Source of the DNA: Rhodoferax sp. | Lineage (GTDB): Bacteria; Pseudomonadota; Gammaproteobacteria; Burkholderiales; Burkholderiaceae_C | Reading direction: 5' to 3' | Assembly (NCBI GenBank): GCA_031291305.1 | Contig: JARLJH010000039.1 | Coordinates: 1 to 64,000 of the forward strand | DNA length: 64,000 nt | Part shown: positions 35,932-43,441 of the stretch, piece after piece | How the letters are laid out: each line of letters opens with the position of its first letter | How positions within the stretch are numbered: the stretch's first letter is position 1 | Notes under the pieces: model-generated | The model's input: only the letters and a program-made list of their open reading frames with translations | What the model was told of the DNA's origin: nothing | Database searches by the model: none | Program-made: the position numbers and the translations under genes

Positions 35932-36510
35932 TCAGTCATAGTGGATCAGCCCGGGCTCAGGCTCTGGCGAGCGCCCAGCCAACAGATCGCTCAAAAACGA
36001 CCAGATGACGTCCGCACTGGGCGGACAACCGGGCAAAAAGTAGTCCACATGCACCACCTCGTGAATCGGGTGCACCTGGTTCAGTGGCAGCGGCAGCTCG
36101 GGGTCGTTGGGCACCTGGCTGCCCTGGATGGTGCCCTTGTGGCTGCCATACACATCGCGCAGCATCTGGCCGACATCGCGCTGGTTGCGCTGCGCTGGCA
36201 GGCCGCCATTGATGGCGCAGGCACCCACCGCCACCAGAGTTTTGCAGTGCGCCCGAAATTCGCGCAGCACCTGCACGTTTTCGGCGTTGCACAGGCCACC
36301 TTCGATCAGGCCGATATCACAGCGGCCAATGGTCTTGATATCGGTCAGCGGCGAGCGGTCAAACTCCACCAGCTCCAGCAACGCCAGAAGGCGCTCGTCA
36401 ACATCCAGAAACGACATGTGACAGCCAAAACAGCCTGCCAGCGACACCGTGGCCAGCTTGAACTTGCGCTTGGGGTGAGGAACACGAGGATGGACCAGCA
36501 CTTGGCTCAT
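35932..36510 (-). CDS. hoxY: NAD-reducing [NiFe] hydrogenase small subunit HoxY
   Basis: HoxY carries the proximal [4Fe-4S] cluster next to the HoxH active site. The 192-residue protein shows the four expected Cys contexts: LAGCFGCHMSFLD, GLCNAENV, VGACAINGGLPAQRN and LPGCPPSAD. There is no Tat signal, consistent with a cytoplasmic enzyme. The short length (no C-terminal cluster domain) matches HoxY of soluble hydrogenases. The start overlaps the hoxU stop (ATGA). Confidence 0.96.
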   Translation of the reverse strand: MSQVLVHPRVPHPKRKFKLATVSLAGCFGCHMSFLDVDERLLALLELVEFDRSPLTDIKTIGRCDIGLIEGGLCNAENVQVLREFRAHCKTLVAVGACAINGGLPAQRNQRDVGQMLRDVYGSHKGTIQGSQVPNDPELPLPLNQVHPIHEVVHVDYFLPGCPPSADVIWSFLSDLLAGRSPEPEPGLIHYD

Positions 36511-37235
36511 AACGCGCCCTCCTCGCTTTGTGACACCGGCTTCAGATCAAAGCGCCGCTGCCCGATGGGCACGGCAAAACCCCGGCGCTTGGGCAGCAAG
36601 GCCCCCACCGGGCAAACGCTGGCGGCGTGGTCGGTGGCGGCTATCGTGCTGTCACCCAGCAAACCCGTGGGACTGTTGACCACCAGATGCGTTTCAATGC
36701 CGTGGCCCGCGACGGCAAACACGTCCTTGCCGTCCAGCTCATGGCTGACGCGTACGCACAACTCGCACAGGATGCAGCGGTTGAGGTCCAGCAGCAAATC
36801 CGGATGACTGGCATCGACCGGGCGGCGCGGGTAAAACTCTTCAAAGTGCGGGTCGGTCATGCCGGCCTCATAGGCGGTGGCTTGCAGGCGGCAATTGCCA
36901 CTTTTTTCGCACGATGGGCAAAAGTGGTTGCCTTCGACAAACAGCATTTGCAGCAAAGTGCGTCGCTGCGCGTTGAGCTCTTCGGTGTTGCTCTCGACAA
37001 TTTGCCCGGTGCTGGCCATGACGGTGCAAGCCGCACCCATGCGGCCATTGACCTTGACGGTGCACAGCCGACACGAGCCGTGGGCGTGCAGGCCCTCATG
37101 CCAGCACAAATGCGGGATGTAGCCGCCAGCGCGGATCACGGCCTGCATGATGGTGTCGCCCGGACCAAATTCGATCTCCTGGTCGTCCAGCGTGAAAGTG
37201 CCCGGGCTCAGGGCGTCGATGCGGTGGCTGCTCAT
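36507..37235 (-). CDS. hoxU: NAD-reducing hydrogenase diaphorase subunit HoxU
   Basis: HoxU is the ferredoxin-like electron-wire subunit, homologous to the N-terminus of NuoG. The 242-residue protein has a plant-type [2Fe-2S] domain (IPHLCWHEG, CRLCTVKVNG, CTVMA). A NuoG-type His-Cys cluster follows (NHFCPSCEKSGNCRLQ), then a ferredoxin-like Cys set (RCILCELCVRV and VCPVGALL). These residues should bind [2Fe-2S] and [4Fe-4S] centres carrying electrons between HoxY and HoxF. ATGA overlaps join it to hoxF and hoxY. Confidence 0.96.
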   Translation of the reverse strand: MSSHRIDALSPGTFTLDDQEIEFGPGDTIMQAVIRAGGYIPHLCWHEGLHAHGSCRLCTVKVNGRMGAACTVMASTGQIVESNTEELNAQRRTLLQMLFVEGNHFCPSCEKSGNCRLQATAYEAGMTDPHFEEFYPRRPVDASHPDLLLDLNRCILCELCVRVSHELDGKDVFAVAGHGIETHLVVNSPTGLLGDSTIAATDHAASVCPVGALLPKRRGFAVPIGQRRFDLKPVSQSEEGAL

Positions 37236-39043
37236 AACAAGGTTTCCAGGTGCGCACCCGCATCGTCGCGGGCGGTAGCCAGCCGGGCCTGCGACAGCTC
37301 GGCGTCCAGATCAAAACCCGGCACAAAATGCAACGATTTCAGGTGCCTTTCATACGCCGGGCGAAACTTGGCGATGGTGTCGCGTAGCGGGTTGCAAGCC
37401 GCAGCACCCAGACCGCAATGGGTGGCACCGTGCATGAGTTTGTCCAGCTCATGCAGCTCGTCAATATCTTGACTGGAACCATGGCCGCGCTGCAGCTTGT
37501 CCAGCCGACGCACCACTAGCTCGCTGCCCACCCGGCAGGGTGTACAGAAGCCGCAACTCTCGTGCGCAAAGAAGTGGGCAAAGTTGCGCGCCACCTCAAA
37601 CATGTCGCGCGAACGGTCAAACACCATGAAGGCACCGGCCGTGGGCACGTCTTCAAAACCCACGCGCCGCCCGAACTCAGAGGCCGACAGGCAGACGCCC
37701 GAGGGTCCACCCACCTGTACCGCCTGGGTGTCCTTGGCACCGCAGTCTTCCAGAATGCGGCCGATGCGGGTACCGAACGGGTATTCGTAGATGCCGGGGC
37801 GCTCGCAGTCGCCAGACACCGAGTGGATTTTGGTACCCGTGGACTGCGCTGTGCCAATGCCCGACCACCAAACGCCACCATTGAGCGCAATGTGGGTGGC
37901 CGCGCAAAACGTCTCCACGTTGTTGACCGTGGTCGGCTGGCCCAGGTAACCGCGCTCCACCGGAAACGGCGGGCGAATGCGCGGCGTGCCGCGTTTGCCC
38001 TCCAGCGACTCGATCAGCGCCGACTCTTCGCCGCAGACATAAGCACCGGCCCCCACGTGAATGCTGATGTCAAAGTCAAAACCTGCCTTGCCCAAAATGG
38101 CCTGGCCCAACAGGTTTTGCGCGCGCCGACGTTCCAGCACCGCGTTCAGATGACTCAGCAGGTAGGTGTATTCACCACGCAGGTAAATGAAGCCCTGGCG
38201 CGCGCCCACCACCAACGCGCCAATCGTCATGCCTTCGATGACCGCATCCGCACAACGGGTGAGCAACACCCGGTCCTTGAAAGTGCCAGGTTCGCCTTCG
38301 TCCGCGTTACAGACCACGTAGTGCGTCTGGCCCGGCGCGTTGCGGCAAAGTTGCCATTTGGTGCCGGTGGCGTAGCCCGCGCCACCACGCCCACGCAATT
38401 TGGCACGCTTGATCTCGTCCAGAACGGCCAATGGCCCACGCGCCACGGCGGAAGCCAACGCCTGACCGGGCTCGGGTTGGGCTCCCAGCTTGACGTCAGT
38501 AAGCCAAATGTGGTCTTCCACCCGCGACCAGTCGGCAGGCCATTGATTGACCGGCACCTGCTGCTCAATCAGCTCGGCCAGATGCTTCACGCGGTTCGGG
38601 GTCAGCCGGGTCACCACCTGCTGGTGGTTGACCAGCAAGGCCGGCCCCTGATCACACAGCCCGGTGCACGATGTGGTGGCCACGCTGACCCGGCCATCAG
38701 AGCGTGTCTGCCTAGGTGCGACTTTGAGCAAATGGCACAGGTGGCGCAGCATTTCTTCGCTGCCCAGCATGCGGTCGGTGATGTTGTCGCTGAACAAAAT
38801 GCGGTAGCTGCCCACCGGCTGCATGTGAAAAAACCGGTAGAAACCGGCCACACCTTCGACATGCGCCAGCGTCAGACTCAGTGCTTGAGCGATCTGCGCC
38901 AGGTTCTGCCGGGGCAGCCAGCCATGCAGGGCCTGCAGCTCGCGCAGCATTTGCACCAGGGCGTGCGGATCAGCGTTGTGGCGCGCTAGCAAGGCCTCGA
39001 TATCGGCGGATGGCAACGCTGGAACAGGGTTGGCGGAATTCAT
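37232..39043 (-). CDS. hoxF: NAD-reducing hydrogenase diaphorase subunit HoxF (NuoE-NuoF fusion)
   Basis: HoxF is the FMN-containing NAD+ reductase subunit. The 603-residue protein is a fusion. Residues about 1-150 resemble NuoE (LQALHGWLPRQNLAQIA, VAGFYRFFH). The rest resembles NuoF, with FMN/NAD loops GRGGAGYATGTKW, NADEGEPGTFKDR and GAGAYVCGEESALIE and the [4Fe-4S] site SCGFCTPCRVG plus a later Cys in HCGLG. In the NuoE part only two of four cluster cysteines are visible (SCTGLCDQ); the first pair is replaced by SDNITDRM. The ATG at 39043 is family-like with GAGG upstream. It is first in hoxFUYHW. Confidence 0.95.
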   Translation of the reverse strand: MNSANPVPALPSADIEALLARHNADPHALVQMLRELQALHGWLPRQNLAQIAQALSLTLAHVEGVAGFYRFFHMQPVGSYRILFSDNITDRMLGSEEMLRHLCHLLKVAPRQTRSDGRVSVATTSCTGLCDQGPALLVNHQQVVTRLTPNRVKHLAELIEQQVPVNQWPADWSRVEDHIWLTDVKLGAQPEPGQALASAVARGPLAVLDEIKRAKLRGRGGAGYATGTKWQLCRNAPGQTHYVVCNADEGEPGTFKDRVLLTRCADAVIEGMTIGALVVGARQGFIYLRGEYTYLLSHLNAVLERRRAQNLLGQAILGKAGFDFDISIHVGAGAYVCGEESALIESLEGKRGTPRIRPPFPVERGYLGQPTTVNNVETFCAATHIALNGGVWWSGIGTAQSTGTKIHSVSGDCERPGIYEYPFGTRIGRILEDCGAKDTQAVQVGGPSGVCLSASEFGRRVGFEDVPTAGAFMVFDRSRDMFEVARNFAHFFAHESCGFCTPCRVGSELVVRRLDKLQRGHGSSQDIDELHELDKLMHGATHCGLGAAACNPLRDTIAKFRPAYERHLKSLHFVPGFDLDAELSQARLATARDDAGAHLETLL

Positions 39044-39146
39044 GGCTGGATGACCTCTGAGCGTATCGGCAATGAAACTTCTGAGCTCTGCGCAGATGGT
39101 CAGGTGTACCACGTCGAGGGCCAGAAAGTCAACTATTTTTATGCGT

Positions 39147-39201
39147 AAAAACCGCTTGTAGCCCTTTATTTATCTGCACTAACAGTTATATATTTGATAG
39201 C
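39147..39201 (-). repeat. Dispersed hairpin repeat, copy 6, upstream of hoxF
   Basis: On the minus strand GCTATCAAATATATAACTG, TTAGTGCAGATAAATAAAGG and GCTACAAGCGGTTTTT follow the full-length repeat layout, with weaker conservation and little hairpin potential. Confidence 0.6.
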
Positions 39202-39289
39202 ACCCGCGGCAAGCACCGCCAGAGAATCAGATACTTTACAGAGTTTCTAAGCGCCTTGGATCGGATCAAAAGCACGCTGAGCCCAACCC

Positions 39290-39372
39290 GCGAGGCAGGC
39301 CCACTGGGCAGCTTCCTCATACTGGAGTACCAGAAATCGTCAGCCGCCCAGTGGGCCTGCCTCGCTAGCGAG
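39290..39372. repeat. Perfect 20-bp inverted repeat with 36-base spacer
   Basis: The arms 39290-39309 (GCGAGGCAGGCCCACTGGGC) and 39346-39365 are exact reverse complements. The spacer contains a small CTGG-AGTA-CCAG hairpin. The right arm runs into a 12-bp palindrome CTCGCTAGCGAG (39361-39372), giving alternative foldings. It may terminate hisD transcription, or be a small non-coding mobile remnant (MITE or REP pair). It lacks the RYYYAAC/GTTRRRY pair of an integron attC site. Confidence 0.85.
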
Positions 39373-39428
39373 TGTGGCAAATCAACAGCTTGTCGTCTGC
39401 CAGCAGCACTGACCAAGCAGCCACCAAC

Positions 39429-40745
39429 CTACTTCAGCCGCATCTCAGCCGCCCGTGCATGGGCTTGCAAGCCCTCACCATGCGCCAGTACCGAGGCGAT
39501 CTGACCCAGCGTTTGGGCACCGGCTTCGCTGACCTCAATCAGGCTGCTGCGCTTTTGAAAGTCGTACACGCCCAGCGGTGAGCTGAAGCGCGCCGTGCCG
39601 CTGGTGGGCAGCACGTGGTTGGGGCCGGCGCAGTAGTCGCCTAGGCTTTCGCTGGTGAACGAGCCCAAAAAGATGGCCCCGGCGTGTTTCAGCAAGGGCT
39701 CCCAGCGATGCGGGTTGCGGCTGGAGACTTCCAAATGCTCCGGGGCGATGCGGTTGGCAATCTCACAAGCCTCTTCCATGCTGCGCGTCAGGATCAGCGC
39801 ACCGCGGTCGTTGAGCGACTTGGCGATGATTGCACGGCGCGGCATCTCGGGCAGCAGCTTGTTGATGCTGGCCTGCACCTGTTCCAGGTACGCCGCATCC
39901 GGGCACAGCAAAATGCTTTGCGCCAGCTCGTCGTGTTCGGCCTGGCTGAACAAATCCATCGCCACCCAGTCAGCAGGTGTCGTGCCATCGGCCAGCACCA
40001 GAATCTCGCTCGGCCCAGCGATCATGTCGATGCCGACCACGCCAAACACGCGCTTTTTAGCGCTGGCCACATAGGCGTTGCCAGGGCCGGTGATCTTGTC
40101 CACCTTGGGCACCGTGGCGGTGCCGTAGGCCAGCGCGGCCACCGCTTGCGCGCCGCCAATGGTGAAAGCACGGGTTACACCGGCCACGTAGGCAGCGGCC
40201 AGCACCAGCGCATTTTTCTCACCCTTGGGCGTGGGGACAACCATGATGATTTCCCCAACACCGGCTACATGCGCGGGGATGGCATTCATCAGCACGCTTG
40301 ACGGATACGCCGCCTTGCCGCCAGGCACGTAAATGCCCACGCGGTCCAGTGGGGTGACCTTCTGACCCAAGAGCGTGCCGTCTTCGTCGCGGTAACTCCA
40401 GCTTTCGCCACTGGCCTTCTTTTGCGCTACGTGGTAGCTGCGCACACGCTTGGCAGCAGATTCCAAGGCACTGCGCTGAACTTCTGGCAACCCCTCAAAC
40501 GCGGCTTTCAGCTCAGCCTGGGTCAGTTCCAGCTCGGCCATGGCACTGGCGCTCAAACCGTCAAACCGCGCGGTGTAGTCCAGCACGGCGGCATCACCGC
40601 GCTGCTGCACATCCGCCAGGATGTCGGCCACGCGCTGCTCAATGCCCGCATCGGTGTCAGCCGACCAATGCAGGCGGGCCTTGAATTCAGCATCAAATGT
40701 GCTGCTGGCGGTTGATAAACGTGCGGGAGTAGCTATGAAATTCAT
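39429..40745 (-). CDS. hisD: Histidinol dehydrogenase
   Basis: HisD performs the last two oxidations to histidine. The 438-residue protein has [17 protein letters not shown], the NAD-binding [34 protein letters not shown], and the zinc and catalytic segment [17 protein letters not shown]. Later come RIAPEHLEV and the C-terminal [10 protein letters not shown]. It normally stands between hisG and hisC. Here a membrane glycosyltransferase gene on the other strand separates it from hisG, and the hox cluster separates it from hisC, so it probably needs its own promoter in 40746-41138. Confidence 0.97.
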   Translation of the reverse strand: MNFIATPARLSTASSTFDAEFKARLHWSADTDAGIEQRVADILADVQQRGDAAVLDYTARFDGLSASAMAELELTQAELKAAFEGLPEVQRSALESAAKRVRSYHVAQKKASGESWSYRDEDGTLLGQKVTPLDRVGIYVPGGKAAYPSSVLMNAIPAHVAGVGEIIMVVPTPKGEKNALVLAAAYVAGVTRAFTIGGAQAVAALAYGTATVPKVDKITGPGNAYVASAKKRVFGVVGIDMIAGPSEILVLADGTTPADWVAMDLFSQAEHDELAQSILLCPDAAYLEQVQASINKLLPEMPRRAIIAKSLNDRGALILTRSMEEACEIANRIAPEHLEVSSRNPHRWEPLLKHAGAIFLGSFTSESLGDYCAGPNHVLPTSGTARFSSPLGVYDFQKRSSLIEVSEAGAQTLGQIASVLAHGEGLQAHARAAEMRLK

Positions 40746-41138
40746 TGTGATTGGCTTCAGGTTTTCTCAAGTTTAGCGGGCCAGCGGCGAGAACAATGGC
40801 ATCTGCGGTGAATCAGTGCCTCCAGAAAAAATTTTTGCTACATAATAGATAGTTATGTACACCCTATCCATAAGGGCTAAAGGCACTAACCACACAGAAC
40901 CTGCCAAAAGTTCGTGCGAAACCAAGCGGGCGAAAGTCATACTGTCTTCCAAAATGCTTGCCTGAAGCCCAAGCCCCTGGTTCGCCTGTATGTCGTTATC
41001 CCGCCACATTGCCAGGAGACGCGTGCGATCTCACAGATTACACCTGAAATCGATCAAAATACGCCCCCAGCATCGATCTTGATGCGCGCCGCTTGACACG
41101 CCAAGCCTGTCTCTTCCACAAGTGTCCCACGTCAGAAA
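40746..41138. other. Divergent intergenic region between hisD and the glycosyltransferase
   Basis: A 393-base gap between divergent genes. It should hold the promoters of hisD and the glycosyltransferase. It contains repeat copy 7 (40832-40890), a TTGACA hexamer at 41093-41098 without a clear -10 partner, and two direct ATCGATC copies near 41049 and 41073. Short open frames here have no family resemblance and no ribosome-binding site. Confidence 0.55.
40832..40890 (+). repeat. Dispersed hairpin repeat, copy 7
   Basis: TTTTTGCTACATAATAGAT, AGTTATGTACACCC and TATCCATAAGGGCTAAAGGC follow the full-length consensus. CCCTATCCATAAGGG gives a short, imperfect hairpin. Confidence 0.7.
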
Positions 41139-42698
41139 ATGTCTTTCCAGGTTCGATCAGACGACAACAACTACAGCAGAAAGGCTTTGGCGTTCATATC
41201 GCTCAACGCATTGGTGTGGTGGCTCCTGTTCTCCTTGGGCCGCTCCAGTCTGGATACCTATGGCGATATGGCTGAGGCGTACTCCTGGGGTATTTCCTGG
41301 CAATGGGGATACGACAAGCACCCGCCACTCTCAGGATGGATGGCTGCCGCCTGGTTTGAACTCTTTCCAGCCAGTGATTGGGCCTACTACCTGCTCGCCA
41401 TGATCAACCAGGCCATTGCTTTCTGGTTCATCTTTCTGGCTGGCAAGCGCTGGCTCACACCGGCCCAGGCGCTTTTGGCCGTCATGCTGACGAGTTTGGT
41501 TCCGCTGTTCGGGCCGGACACGGGGTTCAAATTCAATGCCAACTCGGCCATGTTGCCCTGGGTAGCTATTTTTTCCTGGAGTTTGCTGGCAGCATTGCAA
41601 ACTGGCGCCAAGCGCTATGTTTTCGTCGCAGGGATAGCCGCTGGCGCGGCCTGCCTGGTCAAGTATTGGGCGCCGCTGATGCTCTCCTCAATCACTTTGG
41701 GGACGATTCTGATCGTCTTTCAATCCAAAACACTGACCTGGCGACCGACACTGGGTCGGCTTTTAGCGGTGTCAGGGCTGACGATGTTGGTGTTCTTTCC
41801 CCACTTCTCCTGGGCCGTGACGCACCATTGGCCGGGACTGCGCTATGCCCACGCGGCACACAATTTTGTAGCCGGAACATCAAGCGCTGCAAGCCTATTG
41901 GACTTGCTGACCGATATCAGTTTGGTCGCCTTGCTGCCAACATTGGCATGGGGTGCCAGCATTCTCTACATCCGAACCACCTTTGGCAGACACGCCGCTG
42001 AGGTGACGACTCAGTCTCCTGCGGATGTACCACCGCGTCCATCCTGGTTTCTTGGCTTGCCTATCTTTGTTTTTGCAACGCTGCTTACCATTGAGAGTGC
42101 ACATCTGGCTGGAGTTACGGTCGCCAGCAAATGGTTGATACCCGCATGGCTTTTCTTTGCATGGTCGCTCTGTACTGTTACACCACAAACGCGCAATGCA
42201 CAGCGTTTGATTCGGCCATTGGGTTGGATCATTGGCCTGTACTGGTTGGGGTTGTTTGGCTATGTCGCGTACATCAATCCGTCGCTTGAATTGAACCGGG
42301 ATGTCAGCAATGAGCGTCATGTCGTCGCCGACGAAGTGACCCAGGTGTTTCATCGCAAGTTCGGGCAACCCCTGCGGTTCATCGCTGGCAATGACGCCTT
42401 GTCGTTCAGCGCGGCCTTTTACTCAACAGATCATCCGGTGGCGGTGGCCGATCTGGACTTTACCCGAACCACTTGGGTCGACGAGGCCAGTGTGCGCAAG
42501 GCCGGCGTAGCCGTCCTGTGTGACGCCAGTCACCCGGAGTGCATCAAGACAACGGTCGATTTGCTGGGATCACCTCAGCTCCGTTCTGAATGGAAGGGTT
42601 TGGCCGACGATGGCAAGTCGACCTCCGTGGTTGAATTGTTCTACGCTCCACGGTCCATGGCTCATAACAGATACCGCCCATCCCATCGACCTATCTGA
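41139..42698 (+). CDS. PMT/ArnT-like membrane glycosyltransferase
   Basis: A 519-residue integral membrane protein with about ten to twelve hydrophobic helices, then a soluble C-terminal part (from about residue 400). An early acidic motif in SSLDTYGDMAEAY and the loop YDKHPPLSGWM are the hallmarks of the GT39/GT83 superfamily (dolichyl-phosphate-mannose mannosyltransferase and ArnT-like). These enzymes move sugars from polyprenyl phosphate to lipids or proteins in the periplasm. The acceptor is unknown. It is the only plus-strand gene between 25.1 kb and the right edge, lies between divergent hisD and convergent hisG, and so appears to be a later insertion. No ribosome-binding site is evident. 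Confidence 0.87.
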   Translation: MSFQVRSDDNNYSRKALAFISLNALVWWLLFSLGRSSLDTYGDMAEAYSWGISWQWGYDKHPPLSGWMAAAWFELFPASDWAYYLLAMINQAIAFWFIFLAGKRWLTPAQALLAVMLTSLVPLFGPDTGFKFNANSAMLPWVAIFSWSLLAALQTGAKRYVFVAGIAAGAACLVKYWAPLMLSSITLGTILIVFQSKTLTWRPTLGRLLAVSGLTMLVFFPHFSWAVTHHWPGLRYAHAAHNFVAGTSSAASLLDLLTDISLVALLPTLAWGASILYIRTTFGRHAAEVTTQSPADVPPRPSWFLGLPIFVFATLLTIESAHLAGVTVASKWLIPAWLFFAWSLCTVTPQTRNAQRLIRPLGWIIGLYWLGLFGYVAYINPSLELNRDVSNERHVVADEVTQVFHRKFGQPLRFIAGNDALSFSAAFYSTDHPVAVADLDFTRTTWVDEASVRKAGVAVLCDASHPECIKTTVDLLGSPQLRSEWKGLADDGKSTSVVELFYAPRSMAHNRYRPSHRPI

Positions 42699-42728
42699 TG
42701 GCAGCTATTGCCAACCGTCAAACGCCCA

Positions 42729-43364
42729 TCACCGCACAGCCGACTCAAACGCATCAATGATGTGCCGCATCGGAGCTTGCTTGAGTTTGAGCGCAGCTTG
42801 GTTGACGACCAGACGCGAGCTGATGTCCATGATGTGTTCCACCTCGACCAAGTGATTCGCTTTGAGTGTGTTGCCGGTGGACACCAAATCGACAATCGCA
42901 TCGGCCATGCCAACCAGCGGGGCAAGTTCCATGCTGCCGTAGAGCTTGATCAAGTCCACATGCACGCCTTTGCTGGCGAAAAACTCGCGTGAGATCGCCA
43001 CGTATTTGGTAGCTACCGTCAGGCGCGAGCCCTTTTTGACGGCCGTTTTGTAATCAAAATCCGAACGCACCGCCACGCTGATGCGGCACTTGGCGATTTG
43101 CAAGTCCAGCGGCTGATACAAGCCCTGGCTGCCGTGCTCCAGCAAGGTGTCTTTGCCGGTGATACCCATGTCAGCGCCGCCGTACTGCACATAGGTCGGC
43201 ACGTCGGTGGCGCGCACCACCAGCACGCGCACGTCAGGTTGATTGGTGGTCAAAATGAGTTTGCGGGACTTCTCGGGGTCCTCCAACACCTCAATCCCCG
43301 CCGCTTTGAGCAAGGGGATGGTTTCTTCAAAGATGCGTCCCTTGGACAATGCAATAGTGATCAT
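42729..43364 (-). CDS. hisG: ATP phosphoribosyltransferase catalytic subunit, short form
   Basis: HisG catalyses the first step of histidine synthesis. The 211-residue length shows the short form, which lacks the C-terminal regulatory domain and works as a hetero-octamer with HisZ. Seen are [35 protein letters not shown] and the PRPP-binding loop [17 protein letters not shown]. No hisZ is present in the window. The ATG is preceded by AGAGGCCAAA, where AGAGG is the conserved end of the adjacent dispersed repeat. It is 78 bases from murA and ends 30 bases from the convergent glycosyltransferase gene. Confidence 0.96.
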   Translation of the reverse strand: MITIALSKGRIFEETIPLLKAAGIEVLEDPEKSRKLILTTNQPDVRVLVVRATDVPTYVQYGGADMGITGKDTLLEHGSQGLYQPLDLQIAKCRISVAVRSDFDYKTAVKKGSRLTVATKYVAISREFFASKGVHVDLIKLYGSMELAPLVGMADAIVDLVSTGNTLKANHLVEVEHIMDISSRLVVNQAALKLKQAPMRHIIDAFESAVR

Positions 43365-43427
43365 TTTGGCCTCTAGCCCTTATAAAACCTGCACAAGCAG
43401 CTATAAACACAATAGCATTTGAAAGCT
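43365..43427 (-). repeat. Dispersed hairpin repeat, copy 8, forming the hisG leader
   Basis: On the minus strand TGCTATTGTG, TTTATAGCTGCTTGTGC, TTTTATAAGGGCTAGAGGCC fit the consensus closely. The last AGAGG stands five bases before the hisG ATG and is in Shine-Dalgarno position. Confidence 0.8.
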
Positions 43428-43441
43428 GTCGCCATTGACTG

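Larger units (their letters stand above)
39044..39428. other. Intergenic region between hisD and hoxF
   Basis: This 385-base gap separates hisD from hoxF, both on the minus strand. It should contain the hisD 3' end signals and the hox promoter. I searched by eye for a sigma-54 (-24/-12) site and found none. It holds repeat copy 6 and a perfect 20-bp inverted repeat, listed separately. No convincing coding frame is present. Confidence 0.6.

Noticed and set aside
34483-36807. Very long plus-strand open frame (774 codons) opposite hoxH-hoxY-hoxU
   Set aside because: It is antisense to three genes with clear catalytic motifs. Its product is His/Gln-rich low-complexity sequence typical of the reverse reading of GC-rich codons. 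It has no family resemblance and no ribosome-binding site.
39281-39372. Integron attC site
   Set aside because: GCCCAAC on the left fits RYYYAAC, but no GTTRRRY partner is found after the right arm. The arms are perfect rather than imperfect, and there is no integrase or gene cassette nearby.
41093-41098. Promoter for the glycosyltransferase at TTGACA
   Set aside because: The -35 is perfect, but no acceptable -10 hexamer lies 16-18 bases downstream.
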